A stretch of DNA of 64,000 nucleotides. Origin: Hyphomicrobium zavarzinii ATCC 27496. GTDB lineage: Bacteria; Pseudomonadota; Alphaproteobacteria; Rhizobiales; Hyphomicrobiaceae. Below are positions 35,060 through 44,307 of this stretch, piece after piece; the first letter of the stretch is position 1, and the number at the start of each line of letters is the position of its first letter. A program made the translations under genes and the position numbers. Below the pieces are notes generated by a model. It was not told the DNA's origin, did not search any database, and worked only from the letters and a program-made list of their open reading frames with translations. The stretch spans positions 62,001 through 126,000 of the forward strand of contig NZ_KB911263.1 of NCBI RefSeq assembly GCF_000383415.1, given 5' to 3'.

Positions 35060-36751
35060 TTAGAACCCGCCGAAGAACGAGCCCAGGAAGTCGTCGTTCG
35101 CTGACTTCCCTCCGCTCGCCGCCTGCTTCTGCGGCTTGTCCTCCAGATGCGCCTTGTCCGGCACGACGGGCGCGAGATGATCGCGGCCCTTGGCGATCTG
35201 CTGCCACTTGCCGTCGAGTGCCTGCGTCACGCGCTTCTCGTGGCCGTAGATGTCCGAATAGGTCTTGAGCTTGCCGTCCTCGTCCACCCAGGCCGTGAAA
35301 TAGGCAATGTGCATACGGACACGCTTGTCCATCGCCACCTCGTTGTTCATCGGCCCGTTCCGGGCGAGGTCCTGCACCTTGTCGGCGTCCCAGCCCTTGT
35401 CCTCCTTGAGGAGGATCTCGGCGACGGAGAGCGGATTGCGCAGCCGGAGGCAGCCGTGGCTCAACGTGCGCTGTTGCGAATTGAACATCCACTTGTCGGG
35501 CGTGTCGTGCATGAAGATCGTGTGCTGGCTCGGGAACGAGAACTTGATGACACCCATCACGCTCTTGCGCCCCGCGGGCTGTACCACCTCATAGTTGCGA
35601 ATATCGAGCGTGCGCCAATCCATGGTGCGATAATCGAGGCGCCGTCCGTCCTTGGTCTCGACTTCGAGACCGTACTGGCGCATCAGCCCGCCGCCGCGCA
35701 GCAGGCTCGGCCACAGCTCGTTGACCTTGATGCTCTCCGGCACGCGCCACATGGGCCGGAACGTCACGCTCTTCAACGGCCGGGTGAAGATTGATGTCTG
35801 CTTGCCGATCTCACCGACGACGATCCGCTCCGTGTGCACGACAGCACCGTCCTTGACGACGCTGATCATGTAGGTCGGCACGTTCGCCAGGAGATAGAGA
35901 TCGCCGAGATCGTCGTGCATCCAGCGCCACATCTCCATGTTGGCGAGGATCTTCTTGGCACCCGCATTCGGCTTGCCCCCGTTCTTGGCGAGCGCCTCGA
36001 CATACTTCTCGCGCAAGCGCTGGAACTGCGCGTGCTGCGGATGCGTACCGACGAGATAAGCCGCCTTATCGGAAGCCGCCGCGAGCCCGTCGAGCACCTT
36101 CGCCGGATCGAGAAGCTGCGGCTTGCGGTCTAGATTCGAGTTGAGCTGCTCGGCAGGACGCATGATCCGCCCGCCGCGCGCATAGCGCGCATACTTGAGA
36201 ACCGTGAGCGAAAGCTCAGCCTCGGCGGCGGCCTGGGCCTCGGGAGACAGTTCACCGCCCGCGATCTTCGGCGCCGGAAAATCCTCCGGCGCGAGCCCCC
36301 ATGACCCGGCCGTCGAGAACGCCTCGATGACGCCGTTGGCGTCGCTGTTGAAGCCCTGGGCGTTCACCCACAGCGGCGCAAAGGCGCGCGCGCCGTAGAA
36401 GGCGATCAGCGCCGCGCGCTCCTTGTTCTCCTCGTCGGCTCCATCGCCGGGAATGGCGTCGAGCCGTGCCTTGAGCGCAACGGCCGCAGGGGTCGTGGGC
36501 TCCGCTGCAGCAGGCTTGGCTTCCGGCGCCGCGGCCGTCTCGGGTTTCGCATCCGCCGCTGCGGCGCCCCCCTCGTCGGTTGCGCCGGCAGCCTCTTGAG
36601 AGGCGGCGTCCGCCTCGGGTGACAGCGCCCGCGCGGCTGGCGCGGAAGTGGCCGCTGTGGCAGCAGGCGATGCGGTCTCGGCCAGCGCCGCACTCGAGGC
36701 CCCGGCCATCAGGAGCGAGGCAATCGCCAAAAGAATCAAGCGGCCCATCAC
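35060..36751 (-). CDS. L,D-transpeptidase (YcbB/LdtD-like)
   Basis: A 563-residue periplasmic cell-wall enzyme that makes 3-3 cross-links in peptidoglycan. It has a signal peptide (LILLAIASLLMAGASSAALA), then an Ala/Glu/Pro-rich segment of about 70 residues, a helical domain with AFYGARAFAPLWVNAQGFNS, and the YkuD catalytic domain. The catalytic Cys is in TLSHGCLRLRNPLSVAEILL (near residue 432), preceded by IFMHDTPDKWMFNSQQR. An inserted lid-like stretch matches the LdtD group. L,D-transpeptidases are abundant in polar-growing Rhizobiales, which rely on 3-3 cross-links. Confidence 0.92.
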   Translation of the reverse strand: MMGRLILLAIASLLMAGASSAALAETASPAATAATSAPAARALSPEADAASQEAAGATDEGGAAAADAKPETAAAPEAKPAAAEPTTPAAVALKARLDAIPGDGADEENKERAALIAFYGARAFAPLWVNAQGFNSDANGVIEAFSTAGSWGLAPEDFPAPKIAGGELSPEAQAAAEAELSLTVLKYARYARGGRIMRPAEQLNSNLDRKPQLLDPAKVLDGLAAASDKAAYLVGTHPQHAQFQRLREKYVEALAKNGGKPNAGAKKILANMEMWRWMHDDLGDLYLLANVPTYMISVVKDGAVVHTERIVVGEIGKQTSIFTRPLKSVTFRPMWRVPESIKVNELWPSLLRGGGLMRQYGLEVETKDGRRLDYRTMDWRTLDIRNYEVVQPAGRKSVMGVIKFSFPSQHTIFMHDTPDKWMFNSQQRTLSHGCLRLRNPLSVAEILLKEDKGWDADKVQDLARNGPMNNEVAMDKRVRMHIAYFTAWVDEDGKLKTYSDIYGHEKRVTQALDGKWQQIAKGRDHLAPVVPDKAHLEDKPQKQAASGGKSANDDFLGSFFGGF

Positions 36752-36846
36752 GCGTCTCCGATGTGTTCCTGCAAAACCTAGATCGTCATCGTCCCCGGCG
36801 TCACGGCCGGAGGCTTTTGCCGCCGCCGGTTACCCGCCGGGTGTGC

Positions 36847-38460
36847 TCACGCCGCCGCAATGCTCAGATCCGGCGAAACCGTGGAGGCGGAGCCCGACCT
36901 CTCGATGACGCCAAGCGCATCGAGAATAGGCAACCGCTTCTGGGCGAAATCCTGACCCATGCTGGCGAGCTCGGCGATATTCTCCGCCGCCGACGCGATC
37001 GGCTTCCCATCCCGCATCAGCCGCTGGTTCTGCGCTTCCATCAGCGGCCAGATATCGAGCGCCCACTCCTGCGGCGTGGTCCGCCCCCTCCGGATCGCGC
37101 GCAGGAAAAGCTGCTGAATGCGCCCGACCGGAACGCCCGCGCCAGTCACCGGGCTCGCCAGGAAGCCGATTTCATTCGAGAATACAGCCTTGTCGACCAA
37201 GTGGCGGTTCAGCGCCTGCGTTCGTGCGCGCACGGCTGCCACCTGAACCTCGTCCTGCGCGGCGCTCACGTTGCCGAGCCCGGTGAGCACGAACAGGGCC
37301 TGGGCGAGCTGAGCGGGCGTCACCTTCTTCATCAGCGGATGAGCGAGCATCTCCGCAGCGCTCTTCGGCGCATGACCGCGCTCCGCGAGCACGGCCAGCA
37401 TGGGCCGGTAGACCTCGGCCTGGAGGTGCGCCTCCCCGGCAGGGCCATTCAGCTTGAGCGCGACGTCCCCTTCGCCCACCTGCAGCACGAAGCGATGGCT
37501 CTGGAGGATCTCGAGCTGACGCTGTGGCGAAAGCCCGCGCGGACCTTTGACGAACACGTCGCGGCGGAACTGCTGGTTCTCGCAATAGTCGCGCACGGAC
37601 TCGCGCAGCACCGGATGCGCGATCGACGCAAGAAGCTGTTGCTGCTGGGGCGTGAGATGCAACGTGTCGATGTGAGAAACGAGATTGGACGAGGCCGCGA
37701 ACGAGAGCTTGGCCTGCGCGAGCAGGTCCGCAGCCTCCGAGAACGGCATCGGATGCCAATCCGCGTTGAAGAACTCGTGCGCGAGATAGTTACGGTTATG
37801 CCCCTTGATGCCCTTGAGCCGTTCCGCAACGGCCGGATTGGCGCGGAAATAGAGCGCGTTCGAATCCACGACCTGCTCGGCGAAATCGACGGCCGCGTCG
37901 ATGCGCGAGCCGAGACCCGTCGCTTCACCCGTCGCCAGATTGAGATGCAGCGACATGAGATGGCGCAACGGCATCGCCGGAGACCAGCCGGGCGTCGTGT
38001 TGTAGCTCATGTAAAATAGCCCGCCGACCGCGAGCCGGTTGCGCGCAAGATCGACGATCACCCGCCGGTTCTCGTCCGAGATCCAGCTCCAGATGCCGTG
38101 CAGCACGATGATGTCGAACTCCGGCAGATCCGCGCGGTCGCGAAGCTCGGCAAAGGAGAGATCGAATACCTTGAGATCGGCGCCCGAAGCCGCCGCGAGC
38201 TCCCGCGCGTTCGCGGCCTGGGTAGGGTTGAAGTCTGTGCCCCAGAACTCGCCCTCGCAGGCGGCCGCGTGGATGTTGAGCGAAAGCCCCTGCCCGAAGC
38301 CCAGCTCCAGATAGCGCAGCGGCCGCTTCACGCTGTGCGCCTGCAGCCGCGAAAGCATGGCCAGCTCGAGATTGAGAGGGCTCATCTCACGGTAGTATCC
38401 GTGCGTATAGTCCAGCTCGGACACATAGCCGGCGGTCCAGGAAGGTGCGCTCGTTGTCAT
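36847..38460 (-). CDS. SAM-dependent methyltransferase with regulatory domain
   Basis: A 537-residue protein. The SAM-binding methyltransferase domain covers about residues 30-220: YLELGFGQGLSLNIHAAACE (motif I, about 49-68), WGTDFNPTQAANARELA and FDIIVLHGIWSWISDENRRV. The following part, about 220-500, matches the methyltransferase regulatory domain type (PF10119-like) with LLASIAHPVLRESVRDYCEN. The substrate is unknown; related proteins lie in surface glycan or flagellar loci. I chose the ATG at 38460, where family-like sequence starts. Confidence 0.82.
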   Translation of the reverse strand: MTTSAPSWTAGYVSELDYTHGYYREMSPLNLELAMLSRLQAHSVKRPLRYLELGFGQGLSLNIHAAACEGEFWGTDFNPTQAANARELAAASGADLKVFDLSFAELRDRADLPEFDIIVLHGIWSWISDENRRVIVDLARNRLAVGGLFYMSYNTTPGWSPAMPLRHLMSLHLNLATGEATGLGSRIDAAVDFAEQVVDSNALYFRANPAVAERLKGIKGHNRNYLAHEFFNADWHPMPFSEAADLLAQAKLSFAASSNLVSHIDTLHLTPQQQQLLASIAHPVLRESVRDYCENQQFRRDVFVKGPRGLSPQRQLEILQSHRFVLQVGEGDVALKLNGPAGEAHLQAEVYRPMLAVLAERGHAPKSAAEMLAHPLMKKVTPAQLAQALFVLTGLGNVSAAQDEVQVAAVRARTQALNRHLVDKAVFSNEIGFLASPVTGAGVPVGRIQQLFLRAIRRGRTTPQEWALDIWPLMEAQNQRLMRDGKPIASAAENIAELASMGQDFAQKRLPILDALGVIERSGSASTVSPDLSIAAA

Positions 38461-38720
38461 GAGGGAAGGGCCCAAAAGCCGACGCGGCACGCCGCCTGAG
38501 CCGAAAGCGCAGGCGGCGGAACAGTAGGCGATTCGAGCCTGACCGAGAAAAGCGCCACTCCGTCAGGGTCGCCCCTTGCCCACTGCCGTTAACCCAAGAC
38601 GCCCCGGTTTTACCCACCATACCGCCGCTTCCGCCTTGCAACCGGACGCGGGCTCCTCTAAATGGCCCGTTTTCCCGAAGGGCATCCGCCGCCGGGCCTC
38701 GATTCGGAAGTGACGGGCCA

Positions 38721-39215
38721 ATGACCAAACACCGCGCCGATGTGGGGATCATCATGGGCAGCCAGTCCGACTGGCCGACCATGAAGAAGGCCGCCGCCGT
38801 CCTGGACGAGCTGGGCGTCGCCTACGAGGCCAAGATCGTCTCTGCCCACCGCACGCCGGATCGCCTGGTCTCCTACGCCAAATCCGCCGCCGAGCGCGGT
38901 CTCAAGGTCATCATCGCCGGCGCCGGGGGTGCCGCCCATCTGCCCGGCATGACCGCTTCAATGACCGCCCTTCCCGTCCTCGGCGTTCCGATCCAGAGCA
39001 AGGCGCTCTCCGGTCTCGACAGCCTCTACTCGATCGTTCAGATGCCGGGCGGCATTCCTGTCGGCACGCTCGCCATCGGGGAAGCCGGAGCCACCAACGC
39101 CGGGCTCCTCGCGGCGCAGATCCTGGCGCTCTCCGACAAGGAGCTCGCCGCTCGCATCGCCGAATACCGCGCACGCCAGACCGCGAGCGTCTCCGAAGAC
39201 CCCAAAAACGAATGA
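38721..39215 (+). CDS. purE: N5-carboxyaminoimidazole ribonucleotide mutase
   Basis: A 164-residue class I PurE, which converts N5-CAIR to CAIR in purine synthesis. Signature motifs: [20 protein letters not shown] (residues 9-28), [20 protein letters not shown] (with the catalytic His), [19 protein letters not shown] and [20 protein letters not shown]. It is co-transcribed with purK, whose ATG overlaps the purE stop in ATGA. Confidence 0.97.
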   Translation: MTKHRADVGIIMGSQSDWPTMKKAAAVLDELGVAYEAKIVSAHRTPDRLVSYAKSAAERGLKVIIAGAGGAAHLPGMTASMTALPVLGVPIQSKALSGLDSLYSIVQMPGGIPVGTLAIGEAGATNAGLLAAQILALSDKELAARIAEYRARQTASVSEDPKNE

Positions 39216-40312
39216 CGAAGACGGAACGCATGACGACGGCCCTCCCTCCCGGATCCACCATCGGCATTCTCGGCGGCGGCCAACTCGGCCGCATGCTGTC
39301 CCTCGCCGCCGCACCCCTCGGCCTCAAGTGCCACATCTATTCGGATGTGCCGGGCCCCGCGTTCGACGTCGCCGCGGCTTCGACCGTCGGCGCCTACGAG
39401 GACACCGCGAAAATCCGCGCCTTTGCGGAAAGCGTCGATGTCGTCACCTACGAGTTCGAGAACGTGCCGCTCGAAGCAGCAGCCGCCGCCGAGGCGATGA
39501 CGCCTGTTCGTCCCGGCCCCAAGGCACTGGCCGTTGCCCAGGATCGTCTTGAGGAAAAGACCTTCATCCGCGGCATCGGCATTCCCGTGGCCCCCTTCGC
39601 GCCGGTCGACAGCGACGCGTCGCTCGAAGCCGCCATTCACGCCATCGGCGAGACCGGCATCCTGAAAACCTGCCGCCTCGGCTACGACGGCAAGGGCCAG
39701 GTCCGCATCAAGAGCGCGTCCGAGCTTAAGCCTGCCTTCGAAAGCCTGAAGCGGGCCCCGTGCGTGCTCGAAGGGCTCGTGCCGTTCGCCTACGAGGTCT
39801 CGGTGCTCGTCGTCCGCAGCATCTCGGGCGAGGTGCGCTTCTACGACTTGCCGCTCAACACCCACAAGAACGGCATCCTCGATACCTCGACGGTGCCCTC
39901 CCCGATCTCCGAGACCCACGCCGCCCGCGCCAAAGAGATGGCCGCCGCCATCGCGACCGCCCTCGGCTACGTGGGCGTTCTCGGCGTCGAAATGTTTTAC
40001 CTAGGCCCCGACGCGGCCGAGCCGCTCGTGGTCAACGAGATCGCGCCCCGCGTTCACAATTCCGGGCACTGGACCATGGACGCCTGCCTGGTCAGCCAGT
40101 TCGAGAACCACATCCGGGCCGTTGCAGGCTGGCCGCTCGGCCCAACCGGCCGGCATTCGGACGTCACGATGACGAATCTGATCGGCGAGGACGTGGACGC
40201 CTGGCAGGCCCTTGCGGCCGAGCCCGGCGCCGCCCTCCACCTCTACGGGAAGCCCGAAGCGCGTCCAGGCCGCAAAATGGGCCATGTTAACCGGGTGAAG
40301 CCCCGGTCATAA
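39212..40312 (+). CDS. purK: N5-carboxyaminoimidazole ribonucleotide synthase
   Basis: A 366-residue ATP-grasp enzyme that makes N5-CAIR from AIR, bicarbonate and ATP, supplying PurE. N-terminal [20 protein letters not shown], then [26 protein letters not shown] (ATP binding), [20 protein letters not shown] and [14 protein letters not shown] are typical. Start and purE stop share four bases (ATGA), implying translational coupling; an ATG six codons later is also possible. Confidence 0.97.
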   Translation: MTKTERMTTALPPGSTIGILGGGQLGRMLSLAAAPLGLKCHIYSDVPGPAFDVAAASTVGAYEDTAKIRAFAESVDVVTYEFENVPLEAAAAAEAMTPVRPGPKALAVAQDRLEEKTFIRGIGIPVAPFAPVDSDASLEAAIHAIGETGILKTCRLGYDGKGQVRIKSASELKPAFESLKRAPCVLEGLVPFAYEVSVLVVRSISGEVRFYDLPLNTHKNGILDTSTVPSPISETHAARAKEMAAAIATALGYVGVLGVEMFYLGPDAAEPLVVNEIAPRVHNSGHWTMDACLVSQFENHIRAVAGWPLGPTGRHSDVTMTNLIGEDVDAWQALAAEPGAALHLYGKPEARPGRKMGHVNRVKPRS

Positions 40313-40472
40313 TCAGCGAAAAAGGACGAAAACGTTAAGAAGAGCCCGTGGACAAGCGCTACGGCGTTTGATAGAAGCCAGCCAAACCAATTCCGCTCGA
40401 AGCGCCGGGGGCCGCCCGCCGGGGCTTTGAGTTGTGTTATTTTCTGAGAAGATTCAATCACAGAGGTCACCT

Positions 40473-40823
40473 TTGCAGGTTCTCGTTCGCGACAACAACG
40501 TCGATCAGGCCCTTAAGGCGCTCAAGAAGAAGATGCAGCGCGAGGGTATTTTCCGCGAGATGAAGCTCCGGAACTATTTCGAGAAGCCCTCCGAGAAGAA
40601 GGCCCGCGAGAAGGCTGAGGCCGTCCGCCGCGCCCGCAAGCTGGCTCGTAAGAAGCTGCAGCGCGAAGGTCTCCTCCCCGGCAAGCCCGCAGCAACGCGC
40701 GGCGGCCCTGGCGCCAAGGGCGCTGGCCGTGGTGGCCCCGGCGGCGGTCGTGGCCCCGGTGGCGGCAGCGGCTTTGGCGGCGGCGCTGGTGCTGGCGGCG
40801 GCGGCGGTTTCGGCGCTCGCTGA
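40473..40823 (+). CDS. rpsU: Ribosomal protein bS21 with Gly-rich tail
   Basis: A 116-residue bS21 of the small ribosomal subunit. [20 protein letters not shown] at the start and [20 protein letters not shown] define the family. The start is TTG at 40473, with AGAGGT five bases upstream; no ATG is available at this conserved position, and the longer frame upstream is not S21-like. Usual bS21 ends near residue 70. Here about 40 more residues follow, almost all Gly, Ala, Arg and Pro, ending [10 protein letters not shown] textbook terminator follows at 40861-40895. Confidence 0.92.
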   Translation: MQVLVRDNNVDQALKALKKKMQREGIFREMKLRNYFEKPSEKKAREKAEAVRRARKLARKKLQREGLLPGKPAATRGGPGAKGAGRGGPGGGRGPGGGSGFGGGAGAGGGGGFGAR

Positions 40824-40860
40824 TCCGAGCGGCCTCCGAGCCCACTCGATTGGAATTTCG

Positions 40861-40895
40861 CAACCGCTGGCAGGTCTGCCGGCGGTTGTTTTTTT
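40861..40895 (+). terminator. Rho-independent terminator of rpsU
   Basis: CAACCGCTGGCAG / CTGCCGGCGGTTG forms a 13-bp stem (one G-T pair) on a 2-base loop, followed directly by seven T. This is the clearest intrinsic terminator in the window. Confidence 0.93.
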
Positions 40896-40938
40896 GGTGG
40901 ATCGCCGATCCGCGCCGGAGCTTTTGCGGGGTAATCAC

Positions 40939-40962
40939 TCTGGCTCCGTATACGGAGCCAGA
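40939..40962. promoter_or_regulatory. Perfect 24-bp palindrome upstream of the M48 protease gene
   Basis: The half-site TCTGGCTCCGTA is followed by its exact reverse complement, giving 24 bp of perfect dyad symmetry centred 107 bp before the protease start and after the rpsU terminator. No T-run follows, so a protein-binding operator is more likely than a terminator. Confidence 0.5.
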
Positions 40963-41057
40963 CTATCGTCAGAACAGTTCTACGCACGAGATGAGGGCGA
41001 CAGCGCGAGCATCGCTTCTCGTTGAAACGCTATTCCAGCAGGAGTGAGCGCGCACAG

Positions 41058-42692
41058 ATGGCCAAGCTTTATTTCGCTTCCCTCGTGACCCTTTCACTCC
41101 TCACCGCGATGGTGGCAGGCGTGGTGATCGCCGCCCTCGTCGCAGCCGGCAGTCTGGACGTGGGCTTTGCCCTTGTCCTGGTTCTCATCATCAACGCCGT
41201 CATCTTCTTCATCAGCCCCTGGATCACGGACTGGATGCTGCGGTGGGTGAACAAGGTCGAGTTCATCGACGACGCCACGCTGAAATCGCGCTACCCGCAC
41301 GTCCACGGCATCATTCATGACGTTGCGCGAGAGTACCGCTTCAAAGCGCCGTCCGTCGGCATCATCCCCGATCGCAACCCCACGGCCTTCACCTACGGCC
41401 TGTTCCGGCCCGGCGCGCGCATCGTGCTGACCGATGGCATCTTCGAGTTCCTGAACGAGGAGGAGACGCGCGCCGTCGTCGCCCACGAGCTGGGCCACAT
41501 CGTCAACCGCGACTTCCTCGTCATGACGGTCGCCGGCACGCTCGTGCAGATGCTCTACGTCATCTACTCGAGCCTCACGCGCCAGACCCGGTCGTCCGGA
41601 AGCTCCAAGAGCAAGAACAATCTCGCCATCGTCGGCTTCGCCGCCTACGTGATGTACGTGCTCGGCACCTACATCCTGCTCTACCTCAGCCGCACGCGCG
41701 AATACCTCGCCGACAGCTTCGCCGCCGATCGCGTGGAAGCCCGCCACCTCGCCAACGCTCTCGTAAAAATCGCATACGGAATCGCGGAAGCGGCCGACAC
41801 CGACCAGACCCGCGAGCTTCTCGCTTCCACGCGCCACATGGGCGTCGTGGACTTCAAGGGCGCGAGCCATCTGGGGCTCGTCGTGGAAGCCTCGAAGCTG
41901 CACCCCGAGGCCACGGCCAATGCGATGCTGTTCGACATCTACAATCCCTGGGCGAAGCTCATCGAGCTGAGCTCCACGCACCCGCTCACGGGAAAGCGCA
42001 TCAACGCGCTTGCAGCCATCGCCAAGGCCAAGCAGCAGAGTTTCCAGGAGATCGACATCGAAGGAGCCGCGCGGCGCGCCAATGTCGACAAGCCCGCCTT
42101 GTGGCGGAAATTCCTGCGCGAGCTGATGCTGCCGCTGCTTCCCCTCGCGACACTCGTCGTCGGCGTCGGAGCGGGCCTTGCGACCGGCATCCCGATGATC
42201 GCCGTGCTGGCGGTTCCCGCCGCCATCCTCGCATGGGCATTGCTCATCCCCATCACCTATCCATTCTCGGCACCGGCGAACCAGACCGTTGTCGAGCTGA
42301 TGGGGGACGTGGCCGCCTCACCCATCGTGGGCCGCCCGGTGCGTCTCGAAGGAGAGGTCATCGGCCGCGCCAACGCAGGCTCCGTGATCGGAGAGGACAC
42401 CATATTCGCCGATCGCACGGGCCGCACGAGCGTCGATTTCCGCTCGCTCTGGGGGCCGCTCGGCGATCTGTGGACCGGCTGGAAGCGCGTGAAGCCGCAT
42501 ATCGGGGCCAAGGGCGAAGCAACGGGATGGTTCCGCCGCAGCATGGGCGGTTACGTCATCCTGAGCGAGCTGAACACGACGGCGGGACGGCTCAAGGCAT
42601 ACCCCTACCTCGCGGGGATAATCGTGCCGCTGCTGGTCTACGCAATCCTCGCCGTGATCGGGCTCGTGACGTTCGCCAGCGCCACACCGTGA
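41058..42692 (+). CDS. M48-family membrane metalloprotease
   Basis: A 544-residue zinc protease of the HtpX/Ste24 type. Membrane helices lie near residues 6-28 and 33-55; the zinc motif is VVAHELGHIVNRDF (His143, Glu144, His147), and the third ligand is in SRTREYLADSFAADRVEARH. Two further hydrophobic segments follow near 185-210 and about 360-400. Unlike HtpX (about 290 residues), there is an extra C-terminal region with an OB-like, NfeD-like stretch (VRLEGEVIGRANAGSVIGED) and a final helix (VPLLVYAILAVIGLVTFA). Likely role: membrane protein quality control. Confidence 0.88.
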   Translation: MAKLYFASLVTLSLLTAMVAGVVIAALVAAGSLDVGFALVLVLIINAVIFFISPWITDWMLRWVNKVEFIDDATLKSRYPHVHGIIHDVAREYRFKAPSVGIIPDRNPTAFTYGLFRPGARIVLTDGIFEFLNEEETRAVVAHELGHIVNRDFLVMTVAGTLVQMLYVIYSSLTRQTRSSGSSKSKNNLAIVGFAAYVMYVLGTYILLYLSRTREYLADSFAADRVEARHLANALVKIAYGIAEAADTDQTRELLASTRHMGVVDFKGASHLGLVVEASKLHPEATANAMLFDIYNPWAKLIELSSTHPLTGKRINALAAIAKAKQQSFQEIDIEGAARRANVDKPALWRKFLRELMLPLLPLATLVVGVGAGLATGIPMIAVLAVPAAILAWALLIPITYPFSAPANQTVVELMGDVAASPIVGRPVRLEGEVIGRANAGSVIGEDTIFADRTGRTSVDFRSLWGPLGDLWTGWKRVKPHIGAKGEATGWFRRSMGGYVILSELNTTAGRLKAYPYLAGIIVPLLVYAILAVIGLVTFASATP

Positions 42693-42708
42693 CGGCGGCG
42701 GTTCCGGC

Positions 42709-43545
42709 CTACCCCGATTTACTGCGGCGCAGGGCCTCGTTGCTTCGCAAGGCGTCGATCCAGGCGTGGATGGCCTCGTAGGAGCCGAAGAGGTAGTGGT
42801 CCGCGTGACCCGCGCCGCGAAACGTCTTGAGCGTCTTCTCGCCCGGCGCGAGCGCGTAGATCTTGCGGCCCATTTCCACCGGCACGATGTCGTCGGCCTC
42901 GCCATGGATGATCAGCAGCGGCGCCGTCACGCTCGCGATGTGCCGGTAGGTCTCGTAGCGGTCCGTCATGAACCAGCGGCCCGGGATGAAAGGATGATGG
43001 AGCGCCGCAAGGTCCACCATTGATGTGTAAGGCGCATCGAGCACGATGCCCGCGACGGGCTTCACCGCGGCCACCTGCACCGCCACGCTCGTGCCAAGCG
43101 ATTCCCCGTAGACGATGATGTCACGCGCCGCGACGCCCTTCGCGACGAGACGGTCATAAGCAAGCATCGCATCCGCCACGTTCGCGGCTTCGGACGGATG
43201 CCCCGTGCTGCCGCCGAAACCGCGGTACGTCATCATGAAGATGCCGACGCCACGAGCCGTGTACTTGCGAATCCGTTCGGTGCGCGTCTCGAGTGAGCCA
43301 GCGTTGCCGTGGAAATAGAGAAGCGTAGGCTGTCCGGGCTTCGCCGGTCCGTACCACGCGAGCACGCGTGCCCCGTCCGGCGTTTTCAGCACCTCCTCGG
43401 ATACGCCCTTGAGCCCTGCGCGCTCCGGCGTGAAGTACGTCGTATCCGGAAAGTACATGAGCTTGCGCTGAAGCGTGGGAACGATCGCCGCCAACAAACC
43501 CATCGCCATCACCACTCCCGCTGCTGCCCCGAGGATCACCCTCAA
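42709..43545 (-). CDS. Alpha/beta hydrolase, membrane-anchored (BEM46-like)
   Basis: A 278-residue serine hydrolase. The oxyanion motif is LLYFHGNAGSLETR (about residues 75-88), the nucleophile elbow is VYGESLGTSVAVQ (Ser near 149) and the catalytic His is in FRGAGHADHYLFG near 252. An N-terminal hydrophobic helix (ILGAAAGVVMAMGLLAAIVP) should anchor it in the membrane. BEM46-type hydrolases have unknown substrates. The start is TTG at 43545 with GGAG upstream; a nearby GTG is possible. It converges on the M48 gene with 16 bp between stops. Confidence 0.88.
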   Translation of the reverse strand: MRVILGAAAGVVMAMGLLAAIVPTLQRKLMYFPDTTYFTPERAGLKGVSEEVLKTPDGARVLAWYGPAKPGQPTLLYFHGNAGSLETRTERIRKYTARGVGIFMMTYRGFGGSTGHPSEAANVADAMLAYDRLVAKGVAARDIIVYGESLGTSVAVQVAAVKPVAGIVLDAPYTSMVDLAALHHPFIPGRWFMTDRYETYRHIASVTAPLLIIHGEADDIVPVEMGRKIYALAPGEKTLKTFRGAGHADHYLFGSYEAIHAWIDALRSNEALRRSKSG

Positions 43546-43605
43546 TCTCAGATCTCCGCAACGCTTACCTTCGACGCGACCATATCACGGCCGGCGCCGC
43601 GATCC

Positions 43606-43620
43606 TTAAGGCTCCATTAA
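43606..43620. promoter_or_regulatory. CtrA box (TTAA-N7-TTAA)
   Basis: TTAAGGCTCCATTAACC is a perfect TTAA-N7-TTAA, 50 bases before the LysM lipoprotein start. Its flanks (ATCC before, GCTCC inside, CC after) resemble the box at 8295-8309, so both are probably real CtrA sites. Confidence 0.65.
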
Positions 43621-43669
43621 CCAAAAGCTGCGCTTCTTGAGGTTGTATGCGTTTGCGGAGTAATTGGTC

Positions 43670-44299
43670 ATGCGTTCCCGTCCCCGCTCAATCGGCGCCA
43701 GCGCGCTGGTTCTCTCCGGCCTGTCGGCCACTCTCGCCGGTTGCAGCTCCGGCGGCACCCAGGAATCCTTCACCTCCGCAAGCCTCTCTCAGCGCCCCGA
43801 GCAAGGCATGGTGCGCGAGCAGCCGCGCTCCTATCCGGACGGATCGTCGCCCGGCTCCTATTCAAACTACGGCAACGGCAGCGCCTACTCGAACGGCACC
43901 TACGGCCGCCCCTACGCCCAAGCTCCGCGCCAATACGTAGATCCCGGCCAGCCCACGCCGCGTCAGGTGGCTGCGGCCCCTTACTACGGCGGCCAGCCCG
44001 GTTACGCTTCGTCCCCCGTACAGACGGGAAGCCTTGGTCCTTCCGGCGACCCCGGCCTTCGCTGGCAGCAGACGCCACGCACCCAATGGACGCAACCTCA
44101 ACCCCAAGCCTCGGCTCCGGTTCCCCCGCAGCAGCCGACGCATAGCCCGAACATCGTCGAGGTGCGGGAGGGCGATACGCTTTACGGTCTCTCGCGCCGC
44201 TACAATGTACCGGTCGGAGATCTCGTGGCCGCCAACCGGCTGCCCAGCGAACGCATCGCCATCGGCCAGCGCCTCGTGATCCCCACGCGCTACCGCTGA
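43670..44299 (+). CDS. LysM-domain lipoprotein
   Basis: A 209-residue lipoprotein with a lipobox SATLAGC (Cys25). The middle is a long Tyr/Gly/Pro/Gln/Ser-rich linker with repeated YG and YS pairs. The C-terminus is one LysM domain (VEVREGDTLYGLSRRYNVPV, then LVAANRL and QRLVIPTRYR), which binds peptidoglycan. NlpD has the same layout plus an M23 domain, which is absent here. It may tether or recruit division-site enzymes, but this is inference. The perfect CtrA box at 43606-43620 points to cell-cycle control. The ATG at 43670 is used; a TTG two codons upstream is possible. Confidence 0.85.
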   Translation: MRSRPRSIGASALVLSGLSATLAGCSSGGTQESFTSASLSQRPEQGMVREQPRSYPDGSSPGSYSNYGNGSAYSNGTYGRPYAQAPRQYVDPGQPTPRQVAAAPYYGGQPGYASSPVQTGSLGPSGDPGLRWQQTPRTQWTQPQPQASAPVPPQQPTHSPNIVEVREGDTLYGLSRRYNVPVGDLVAANRLPSERIAIGQRLVIPTRYR

Positions 44300-44307
44300 G
44301 GTTGGCG

